From Bacteroidota bacterium (GTDB lineage: Bacteria > Bacteroidota > Bacteroidia > Chitinophagales > Chitinophagaceae), in NCBI GenBank assembly GCA_016868455.1, contig VGGV01000001.1, positions 1 to 64,000 of the forward strand: 64,000 nt of DNA. Direction: 5' to 3'. Within the stretch, counting starts at the first letter, position 1. The number at the start of each line of letters is the position of its first letter. The translations under genes were made by a program, and so were the position numbers. This document shows, in pieces, positions 42,003 to 48,860 of this stretch. Below the pieces are notes generated by a model. The model was given only the letters and a program-made list of their open reading frames with translations, did no database searches and had not been told where the DNA came from.

Positions 42003-43547
42003 ATGCCCCTGAATCACCTGTTTATAGTTTACCTGATCGGAACATTGCTGGTTTTTTTGCCCTCTTTCGGGCTGGCAAAGCTTTTTCCGAAAGCAGGCAT
42101 TGCATCCTGGAAGGCCTATATACCTTTTTATAATACCTGGGAAATGCAAAAGGCGGTCAAACGGCCGGTGCATTGGGTGTTCTGGCAATTTATTCCTGTG
42201 GTCGGATGGTTCATCACTCCCGGTATATTTATTGAATTTGTAAAGGCATTTGGAAAATTTACGCTGGGTCAGCATACCCTCGCTTCACTGTTTGCACCGT
42301 TTTATTTTCCTTATCTCGGGTATAAAGAGAACCCCGGTTTTATCGGTTATGAAGGAGTAAAAAAACATAAAAAGCACAGCTGGCGGGAGTGGGTGGATGC
42401 AGCCATATTTGCGGTGGTGGCTGCCACGCTGATCCGGACTTTTGTTTTTGAAGCCTATACTATTCCTTCTCCTTCCATGGAGAAAACTTTGCTGGTGAAA
42501 GATTTTTTATTTGTCAGCAAACTGAGCTATGGTCCCCGTATCCCAAACACCCCTTTGTCAGTTCCTTTTGTTCACAACTATCTTCCCTTTGGAAGCAAAA
42601 GGAAATCTTATTCAGAAGCGATCAAGATTCCTTATACCAGATGGTTTGCTTCGCCGGTAAAAAGAGGGGATTGTGTGGTGTTTAACTTCCCGGCCGGCGA
42701 TACAGTGATTAACCTGCCGGATTACCAGTCCAAACATCCTTACTACCAGCTTTGCCGGGAATTGGGAAACGGCGATATGGACAAAGGAAGGCAGATTATT
42801 CTGGCTGACCCTGACCAATACCCGCTGGCCATACACCCGGTTGATAAAAGTGATAATTACATCAAGCGCTGCGTAGCCATTGCGGGTGACACCCTCCAGG
42901 TTATTAACGGGGAAGTTTATATCAGCGGTAGCAAAAACGAAATGGCGCCTTATGCCCAGATGGATTACCTGATTGAAACAACACAGCCGCTTGACGGCGA
43001 TTTTGCCAAAAGCGAATTTGATGTGGACATTTTTAACATGCAGGAAACGGATATCCTCGGGAATAACCGGTACCGGATGACACTTACCACAAAAGCGGTT
43101 GACAAACTGAAGCAATCAGGATTGCTGAAAAATATCAGTATGTATGTTGATACAGTAGCAATAAAATACCGCCCTGAATTTGAGAACTATGTATGGTATA
43201 ATAAATGGAGTACCGATAATTATGGTAAAATATGGATACCTGAGCAAGGTGCAGTGCTTTCGCTCAACGAAAATAATTATTACATCTATGAAAGGGCCAT
43301 CCGGGTGTATGAGAATAATGATTTCTATATGAAAGAAGGAAAGTTTTTCCTGAATGGAAAAGAAGTGACTTCCTATACTTTCAAAATGGATTATTACTGG
43401 ATGATGGGAGATAACCGTCACCAGTCGCAGGACAGCCGCTTCTGGGGCTTTGTACCGGAAGACCGGATTGTGGGCAAGGCGTGGATGATCTGGTTCAGCT
43501 GGGATGGCGGACCGAGGTGGGAACGGTTTTTCAAAATAGTACGGTAA
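42003..43547 (+). CDS. lepB: Signal peptidase I, long Bacteroidota form
   Basis: A 514-aa inner-membrane peptidase that removes signal peptides of exported proteins. An N-terminal extension of about 115 residues with two or three helices (LFIVYLIGTLLVFLPSFGLA, FIPVVGWFITPGIFIEF) precedes the anchor helix at 130-148. The catalytic dyad is Ser158 in AYTIPSPSMEKTLL and Lys288 in DNYIKRCVAIAGDTLQV. A large insert separates that from the final MMGDNRHQSQDSRFWGFVPE box. The length is greater than in E. coli but usual for this phylum. Confidence 0.95.
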   Translation: MPLNHLFIVYLIGTLLVFLPSFGLAKLFPKAGIASWKAYIPFYNTWEMQKAVKRPVHWVFWQFIPVVGWFITPGIFIEFVKAFGKFTLGQHTLASLFAPFYFPYLGYKENPGFIGYEGVKKHKKHSWREWVDAAIFAVVAATLIRTFVFEAYTIPSPSMEKTLLVKDFLFVSKLSYGPRIPNTPLSVPFVHNYLPFGSKRKSYSEAIKIPYTRWFASPVKRGDCVVFNFPAGDTVINLPDYQSKHPYYQLCRELGNGDMDKGRQIILADPDQYPLAIHPVDKSDNYIKRCVAIAGDTLQVINGEVYISGSKNEMAPYAQMDYLIETTQPLDGDFAKSEFDVDIFNMQETDILGNNRYRMTLTTKAVDKLKQSGLLKNISMYVDTVAIKYRPEFENYVWYNKWSTDNYGKIWIPEQGAVLSLNENNYYIYERAIRVYENNDFYMKEGKFFLNGKEVTSYTFKMDYYWMMGDNRHQSQDSRFWGFVPEDRIVGKAWMIWFSWDGGPRWERFFKIVR

Positions 43548-43575
43548 ACGATGTTGTCCCTCTGCACGGCGGAAT

Positions 43576-43607
43576 TTTGCTTCTTTGTAATATTTGATTT
43601 ACTTTAA
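43576..43607 (+). promoter_or_regulatory. Possible promoter of cdd
   Basis: TTTG (43576-43579) and TACTTTAA (43600-43607) with 20-bp spacing. The -7 box lies only 4 bp before the ATG, so transcripts would be nearly leaderless, which lowers confidence. Confidence 0.25.
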
Positions 43608-43611
43608 TAGT

Positions 43612-44097
43612 ATGAAGCAAAGCAAAATAGAGTTTGAATACGAGGTGTATAATGATATTGGTGAGCTTAACGAAGAAGATGCCTGGCTGCTGAACGAAGC
43701 AAGGTCGGTTACCGAACAGGCCTATGCGCCTTATTCCAACTTTAATGTGGGGGCTGTAGCCATGCTGGCCAATGGTGAAGTGGTGGCGGGCACCAACCAG
43801 GAAAATGCTTCTTACCCGGTAGGTATTTGTGCCGAAAGGGTATTACTGGGCACAGCAGCCAACCTGCATCCCAATGTGGCCATAAAAACAATAGCCATCA
43901 GTTACAACGGCGATGAAGTAAAAAGCGATCACCCCATTTCACCCTGCGGTATGTGCCGCCAGGCTTTGCTGGAATATGAAACCCGGTTGAAACAGCCCAT
44001 TCGGCTGATACTCGGCGGCATGGAAGGGAAAGTGTATATCATTAAATCTGCAGAATTGTTGCTGCCGTTTGCTTTTACAAGTACTGAGTTAAAATAA
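43612..44097 (+). CDS. cdd: Cytidine deaminase
   Basis: A 161-aa zinc enzyme that deaminates cytidine and deoxycytidine to uridine. The motifs are SNFNVGAVAMLANGEVV, NASYPVGICAERVLLGTA with the zinc Cys and catalytic Glu (CAE), and ISPCGMCRQALLEYE with the two further zinc Cys (PCGxCRQ). The length is that of the homotetrameric class. I chose ATG at 43612 over one 18 bp upstream because it starts the conserved region more closely. The stop region overlaps the convergent ogt by 9 bp. Confidence 0.94.
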   Translation: MKQSKIEFEYEVYNDIGELNEEDAWLLNEARSVTEQAYAPYSNFNVGAVAMLANGEVVAGTNQENASYPVGICAERVLLGTAANLHPNVAIKTIAISYNGDEVKSDHPISPCGMCRQALLEYETRLKQPIRLILGGMEGKVYIIKSAELLLPFAFTSTELK

Positions 44098-44586
44098 CGT
44101 TTGCACTCCATACGCCACTTTTGCCTCATGTTCCAGCAGCCATTTCTTTCTCCAAAGCCCTCCTGCATAGCCAACTAATTCTTTATTGGAACCAATTACC
44201 CGGTGGCAGGGCACAATGATGGCGATATTGTTTTTCCCGTTGGCATTGGCAACGGCACGGGTGGCTTTTGTGTCGCCTGTCCGGCGGGCAAGTTCCAGGT
44301 AACTGATGGTTTTTCCGAATGGTATCTGCATCAGTTCACCCCAGACCTCCTGCTGAAAAGGGGTGCCCGGCTGATTCAGCGGCAATTCAAACTGCCTGCG
44401 CTGCCCGTTAAAATACTGGATAAGCTGTTCGATACATTGTATAAACAAGGGCGGCAGTTGTTTCTTTCGGCCGGCTGTTTTTTGCGTTGTGTCATGAAAA
44501 CTCACTTCACTGATATAACCGGGAGTACCGCTTATTTTCAGCAGGCCAACAGGAGAGTGGTAGTATGTGCTGTAAGTTTCAGCCAA
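44089..44586 (-). CDS. ogt: Methylated-DNA--protein-cysteine methyltransferase
   Basis: A 165-aa suicide enzyme that repairs O6-methylguanine. TPFQQEVWGELMQIPFGKTISY is the DNA-binding helix region. The active site is IVPCHRVIGSNKELVGYAGG with Cys127 as methyl acceptor, and the Asn hinge is in ANANGKNNIAI. The N-terminal ribonuclease-like domain is short, as in Ogt. It overlaps the upstream csaA gene by 8 bp, which suggests coupled translation. Confidence 0.94.
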   Translation of the reverse strand: MAETYSTYYHSPVGLLKISGTPGYISEVSFHDTTQKTAGRKKQLPPLFIQCIEQLIQYFNGQRRQFELPLNQPGTPFQQEVWGELMQIPFGKTISYLELARRTGDTKATRAVANANGKNNIAIIVPCHRVIGSNKELVGYAGGLWRKKWLLEHEAKVAYGVQTLF

Positions 44587-44911
44587 TCTTTTGACCGTTT
44601 TGTACAGGACGTTCAGGCTGCAATAAAATTACATCATTGCCGGCTTCATAAATGCCCAGCACCAGGCATTCACTGATAAAATCAGCAATCTGTTTGGGCG
44701 GGAAGTTGACAACAGCAATCACCTGCCGGTTCACCAGGTCTTCCTTTTTATAATATGCCGTTATTTGTGCCGATGATCTTTTCAGGCCGATTTCACTTCC
44801 GAAATCAATTACCAGTTGCCAGGCAGGCTTCCGGGCCTTCGGAAAGTCATTTACCTCAACGACGGTTCCCACCCGCATATCTATTTTTTCAAAATCGTTC
44901 CAGGTGATCAT
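44579..44911 (-). CDS. csaA: tRNA-binding protein CsaA-like
   Basis: A 110-aa single OB-fold (tRNA_bind) protein. ITWNDFEKIDMRVGTVVEV begins the fold, followed by KARKPAWQLVIDFG, KRSSAQITAYY and VNFPPKQIADFISECLVLG, ending with VILLQPERPVQNG. CsaA in Bacillus has chaperone activity and binds tRNA. It is the first gene of a two-gene unit with ogt. Its start codon is 3 bp from a tandem array of 9-bp repeats that occupies the place of the leader. Confidence 0.9.
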   Translation of the reverse strand: MITWNDFEKIDMRVGTVVEVNDFPKARKPAWQLVIDFGSEIGLKRSSAQITAYYKKEDLVNRQVIAVVNFPPKQIADFISECLVLGIYEAGNDVILLQPERPVQNGQKIG

Positions 44912-44914
44912 GCG

Positions 44915-44955
44915 GTCAAATTAGTCAAATAGGTCAAATATGTCAAATTGGTCAT
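44915..44955. repeat. Tandem 9-bp repeat directly upstream of csaA
   Basis: Units of the form GTCAAATNN begin at 44915, 44924, 44933 and 44942, followed by a partial unit at 44951. The array covers the region where the csaA ribosome-binding site and leader would lie on the minus strand. Confidence 0.7.
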
Positions 44956-44993
44956 CCCGACCTGGCTGCCGACAGGCAGGTAGCTATCGGGAA
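44951..44993. repeat. Palindromic module related to the dispersed element
   Basis: GTCATCCCGACCTG followed by GCTGCCGACAGGCAGG and closing CTATCGGGA. The start matches the left end of the element at 21455 (GTCACTCCGACCTG) and shares its CAGGCAGG palindrome. Outer arms TCCCGA/TCGGGA can pair. Confidence 0.5.
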
Positions 44994-45070
44994 AGTCAGG
45001 TTAATTGATCAGTCTGCAAGAAGCGGATATCCATATCCCATTTCTGATTATCTTTCTCAAAAATTTTGAA

Positions 45071-46513
45071 ATGACACCTTTTAAGAAAGGAACCGGTATT
45101 TCACGCAGAAAATTCATCCGCCATGCCGTTGTGACCGGCGCAGGGTTTATAATTGTACCGCGACATGTACTGGGTCGTGGATATATAGCCCCAAGTGATA
45201 AGCTGAATATTGCCGGTATTGGGGTTGGAGGAAAGGGAACCAGCGATTTGGCAGAGTTTGCCAAAAGCCCCCGGGTGAATATTGTGGCGCTTTGTGATGT
45301 GGATGACAGGCAGGCAAAAAAATCAAGGGAATGTTTTCCGCAGGCGCCGTATTATCATGATTTCAGGGAGATGCTGGAAAAAGAAAAATACACCATTGAT
45401 GCCTGCAGCATTTCCACGCCTGATCACACCCATGCAATTGCAACACTGGCGGCCATGCAGCTTGGCAAACATGTATACACACAAAAACCCCTTACACACA
45501 ATATTTACGAGGCAAGGATACTGACCGAAGCTGCAAAAAAATATAAAGTAGTAACGCAAATGGGCAATCAGGGCGGATCAGGCGATGGGGTTCGCAAAGC
45601 CAAAGAAATGGTGGATGCCGGAATGATCGGAAAGGTATATGAGGCAAAGGCCTGGACCAACAGGCCAGTATGGTCACAGGGAATTCCTACGCCCACGGGC
45701 AAGTTTGATATACCCGGTGAGCTGAAGTGGGATCTCTGGCTGGGCCCGGCACAATATATTGATTATAATCCCGCATACCTGCCATTTAACTGGAGGGGCT
45801 GGTGGGCTTTTGGTACCGGCGCTTTGGGAGATATGGCCTGCCACATCATGGACCCTGTTTTCAGAATATTACCCATTGACTATCCCGAATCGGCCGAATG
45901 CAGTGTGGCCACCATCTGGAAAGAAATGTGGAACGATACACAGAATACGGAGGCCTGCCCGCCTGCCTCCATTATTCACCTTACTTATCCCAGTAAAAAA
46001 GGTAAACAAAAAATTAAGGTTTCCTGGTATGATGGCGGCCTGTTGCCCGAACGGCCTTCTGCATTATTGCCCGGAGAGCCTTTTGGCAACTGGGATGGCG
46101 GTGTACTGCTGATAGGTACAAAGGGAAAACTATTGCTGGATTGTTACGGCGAGAATCCCAGGTTACTGCCCACCCGGCTGATGCAGGAGGTAAATATGCC
46201 GAAAGAAAAAATCAAACGGGTACCCGAAGGGCATTACCTGCAATGGGTGAATGCCTGTATTGCCGGTTATGGCAATGCTGAAACCAGCTCACCGTTTGAA
46301 TTTGCTGGTCCCTTTACCGAAAGTATACTCATGGGTAACCTGGCAATCCGCAGCTGGCAAATGAAAAACCCGAACCTGAAGGGATGGGTTGACAAATACC
46401 TCGGCCGAAAAAAACTGTTGTGGGATGCGCAGAACATGAAGGTGACCAATTTTGATGAAGCCAACCAGTTCGTAAAAAGGGAATACAGGGATGGATGGAA
46501 ATTAGCACTTTAA
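45071..46513 (+). CDS. Gfo/Idh/MocA-family oxidoreductase, Tat-exported
   Basis: A 480-aa protein with a twin-arginine signal (ISRRKFIRHAVVTGAGFII). The Rossmann domain has LNIAGIGVGGKGTSDLAEF, NIVALCDVDDRQAKKS, ACSISTPDHTHAIATLAAM and the HVYTQKPLTHNIYEARIL site. The C-terminal domain has GDMACHIMDPVFRIL. The EKP motif reads QKP, as in the exported Gfo/Idh group that acts on glycosides with tightly bound NAD. It stands alone. The periplasmic location suggests a partner role to the sugar-oxidation cluster at 22-31 kb, but that is inference. Confidence 0.88.
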   Translation: MTPFKKGTGISRRKFIRHAVVTGAGFIIVPRHVLGRGYIAPSDKLNIAGIGVGGKGTSDLAEFAKSPRVNIVALCDVDDRQAKKSRECFPQAPYYHDFREMLEKEKYTIDACSISTPDHTHAIATLAAMQLGKHVYTQKPLTHNIYEARILTEAAKKYKVVTQMGNQGGSGDGVRKAKEMVDAGMIGKVYEAKAWTNRPVWSQGIPTPTGKFDIPGELKWDLWLGPAQYIDYNPAYLPFNWRGWWAFGTGALGDMACHIMDPVFRILPIDYPESAECSVATIWKEMWNDTQNTEACPPASIIHLTYPSKKGKQKIKVSWYDGGLLPERPSALLPGEPFGNWDGGVLLIGTKGKLLLDCYGENPRLLPTRLMQEVNMPKEKIKRVPEGHYLQWVNACIAGYGNAETSSPFEFAGPFTESILMGNLAIRSWQMKNPNLKGWVDKYLGRKKLLWDAQNMKVTNFDEANQFVKREYRDGWKLAL

Positions 46514-46524
46514 AGACATCACTC

Positions 46525-47391
46525 TTACTCAAGGGCTCTGGCAAGCTCTGACAATTCTTTTTGCTTGGATGCCTCTTTATCAGTGGTGAAGCATTTGCCA
46601 AATTCTTCCAGCAATTGCTGGATTACCTGCTTATTTTTCTGCGGTTTAAAATAAGAACCTACCGGTGGCACAGAAATCCGCTTAAAATAACCTTCCACAT
46701 CCTGGTGGGTGAACACCTGCCCTGAAGCAGGGTCAATAAAAAATTCAATTTTGTGAACAGGGTTCGGCAGGTTTTCGTCAGAATAACCCGGTTTGAAATA
46801 AGCAATAATGAATTGCTTGGGTATGCGGACAGCCTTTACGGGTATATCCAGTAATTCAGACAGCACAAGGTACAATATTCCATTACTGATCTGGTTTCCT
46901 CTTTTTGCTTCCAGTGTTTTGTGCAGCAGGAATTCGTTTGGTTCTTTGTAATTGATTTCATTGCCCTTTAAACCATAATAGCTGTACAGGATGCTGGTAA
47001 CGATATTGATCTGTTCCAGCGGGGTGAGATAATTGTTCAGTTCCAGCCAGATGTTGCGGCGCACTTTTTCAATTTCCTGCAGTACCTGGGTGGTGGATAC
47101 ATCAGGATATTGAAATTTTCCCACCAGCATGGCGCCCAGCATCAGATCGTGGTGCCCGGACAAACCCCATTGGCGAAAATCTTCGGTGAGGTCGGTATAA
47201 TGCAGGCGGTGGATCAGCAGTTCGATACGGGTTTGCACCGCTTCATCAGGCGTGGTTTCCCAGAGATGCTCCAGGTTGGGGATGATATTTTTTCCGTAGT
47301 CAACGATCTTATTGGATACTGCACCGAATACTTCTTCATCAGGATCGTCAATAAGATTAAACAGGGCCGATATTTCTTTATTGGTTTCCAT
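46525..47391 (-). CDS. Transglutaminase-like (SirB1-type) protein
   Basis: A 288-aa protein starting METNKEISALFNLIDDPDEE. The N-terminal helical repeat-like part ends near RIELLIHRL. It is followed by the SirB1-type transglutaminase-like domain (VRRNIWLELNNYLTPLEQIN, KRGNQISNGILYLVLSELLD, HKIEFFIDPASGQVFTHQDVEGYFKRI). The catalytic Cys of true transglutaminases is replaced by Asn/Ser around GNQISNG, so it is probably non-catalytic. The function is unknown. An in-frame ATG 20 codons upstream is possible. Confidence 0.75.
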   Translation of the reverse strand: METNKEISALFNLIDDPDEEVFGAVSNKIVDYGKNIIPNLEHLWETTPDEAVQTRIELLIHRLHYTDLTEDFRQWGLSGHHDLMLGAMLVGKFQYPDVSTTQVLQEIEKVRRNIWLELNNYLTPLEQINIVTSILYSYYGLKGNEINYKEPNEFLLHKTLEAKRGNQISNGILYLVLSELLDIPVKAVRIPKQFIIAYFKPGYSDENLPNPVHKIEFFIDPASGQVFTHQDVEGYFKRISVPPVGSYFKPQKNKQVIQQLLEEFGKCFTTDKEASKQKELSELARALE

Positions 47392-47468
47392 GGACTGATT
47401 CGGGCACAAGTTCTCTATTGCAGACGGAATAAAATAGTTAATCTTTTCCACAAGTGGGGATAGGAAGA

Positions 47469-47577
47469 AGTCGGTAGTCGGTAGTCGATAGTTGTTAGGC
47501 TTCAGATCAGCTGGCAGATATAAATGAAGACTGATAAAAAAACTTAACTAATGACTATTGACTCAGGACTAAAGACT
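47469..47577. repeat. Heptad-word inverted repeat
   Basis: The left arm (47469-47498) is four degenerate 7-nt words of the form GTCNNTA in tandem. The right arm (47543-47577), read on the opposite strand, is five words of the same form. The arms pair imperfectly around a loop of about 45 bp. It lies after the methyltransferase stop, on the way to the transglutaminase-like gene. Confidence 0.7.
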
Positions 47578-48323
47578 CATTTCCTCCTTGCCACCACCAT
47601 CCAGTCCCAGGGTTTGGGTTCTTTCAGCCATTGGGGCGGTTTAATGAATTCAGTGTCCCAGTCGTATTCTATTTTTTGAAATTCTTCTGCAATAAAACCG
47701 GCATCCTGTAGCAGTAATTGCAACTCTTCTTTCAGATAATGTTTGTGCGGCACATCGTCAATATCGGCATTGCCCCTTCGGATATTGTTCCATTTACGAA
47801 GCGCCTCTTTTGCATTTTTTGTAACAGGAAAAAGCGAACGGTCAATTTTATATTGCTGCTGCACAATGCTGGTAAGCAGCCATGATTCCAATGAAGGAAT
47901 GGTGATAATAATACGGCCGCCTTTTTTTACACAGACCTGCAGCGACTGAAAGAAAATATTCCTGTCTTTGGCAGAAGGGGTGAGGATGGCGTTGATGCAA
48001 ATGCCAAAGTCGCATTTGGGAACCTTTGTTTTTCTGCCGCTCATATCGGCCCGCAGGTATTGCACATTTTTGTATTGCGGGTAAAGCTGTGCAGCTGTCT
48101 CCAGGTTTTTGGCTGAAATATCCACTGCTACCACTTTTTTAAAAGCCGGTGCCAGCACGGGCAGCCATTTGCCGATGGCACAGCCGATGTCAATCACTGT
48201 TTTATTTTTGGAAGCATGTTTATTGATAACAGAGCGGATGAGTGCTTTTTTATCGTTATGCAGTACATCAAAAATTTCTTCACCGTAGGAGGGGGCTATT
48301 TTTTCCCAGTAGGAACGTTTCAT
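47577..48323 (-). CDS. Class I SAM-dependent methyltransferase
   Basis: A 248-aa Rossmann methyltransferase. Motif I is VIDIGCAIGKWLPVLAPAF (SAM-binding GxGxG variant GCAIG), followed by VVAVDISAKNLETAA, YLRADMS and CDFGICINAILTPS, with the post-motif strand GGRIIITIPSLESWL. The C-terminus ends DWMVVARRK. The substrate cannot be predicted. Its neighbour upstream is the degraded toxin-antitoxin locus, and its end touches a heptad-word inverted repeat. Confidence 0.85.
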   Translation of the reverse strand: MKRSYWEKIAPSYGEEIFDVLHNDKKALIRSVINKHASKNKTVIDIGCAIGKWLPVLAPAFKKVVAVDISAKNLETAAQLYPQYKNVQYLRADMSGRKTKVPKCDFGICINAILTPSAKDRNIFFQSLQVCVKKGGRIIITIPSLESWLLTSIVQQQYKIDRSLFPVTKNAKEALRKWNNIRRGNADIDDVPHKHYLKEELQLLLQDAGFIAEEFQKIEYDWDTEFIKPPQWLKEPKPWDWMVVARRK

Positions 48324-48332
48324 AGGAAATGG

Positions 48333-48590
48333 TTAATCATATTTATCTTTTCTGTCGCCCACTGCAATAATTTCTATAATGAGCATTTTATCATAAATAT
48401 CGTAGATAATTCTGAAAACACCTTTGCGAATGCGGTCACCATCTCTTCCTCGTAGCTTTCTGCACCTATGCGGGAGGGGATTCAGAGAAAGATTATAATA
48501 GTTTCAATAAGAGTTTCTGCAACCGGGGTCGGGTAACTTATCTAATTGCTTTTGTGCCGTTCAGGTGATAGGTATCTGGTACTCAGGCAT
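48333..48590 (-). pseudogene. RelE/ParE-family toxin, degraded
   Basis: On the minus strand, ATGCCTGAG starts MPEYQIPIT, then a TGA, then TAQKQLDKLPDP. After a frameshift comes VAETLIETIIIF, and after further damage RGRDGDRIRKGVFRIIYDIY and DKMLIIEIIAVGDRKDKYD with TAA. This is the full RelE pattern: the KQLDKLP helix, GRDxxRIRKGxxRIIY and a GDRKDxY end. It has at least one stop and two frameshifts, so no toxin can be made. The start overlaps the antitoxin end by 8 bp. Confidence 0.8.
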
Positions 48591-48795
48591 GTTTTTTACA
48601 GCGGCGCTGGAGGTATCGGTTGAATGGAATAGTTTTTTCTTTTTTTGCTTTCACGGCATCATACATCCTGATATCTTCCAGCTCTTCGAGTTCAGACAGC
48701 AGTTTTTTATACTCGGCAATGGAAATTACCACCGAGAGTTTTTCCCCTTTTTTGTCGGTTATGTAGTGTGGTGTTCTTTTAGCTAAGATTTTCAT
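48583..48795 (-). CDS. Phd/YefM-type antitoxin, solitary
   Basis: A 70-aa protein, MKILAKRTPHYITDKKGEKL, then SVVISIAEYKKLLSELEELE and DIRMYDAVKAKKEKTIPF. The first half is the antitoxin DNA-binding/dimer fold (TDKKGEKLSVVISIAEYKKLL), and the second is the acidic-to-basic helix that wraps around a RelE-type toxin. The partner toxin gene directly after it is degraded, so this antitoxin has outlived its target. It may still autoregulate or neutralise related toxins elsewhere. Confidence 0.7.
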   Translation of the reverse strand: MKILAKRTPHYITDKKGEKLSVVISIAEYKKLLSELEELEDIRMYDAVKAKKEKTIPFNRYLQRRCKKHA

Positions 48796-48860
48796 ATTGC
48801 CAAGATACGAATTTTATTTCAGCTATTTTTCCAGATATCTCTTAGCTTGTACTTTACTGA

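Noticed and set aside
44915-44955. CRISPR-like array
   Set aside because: The units are 9 bp with no spacers, and no cas genes are present.
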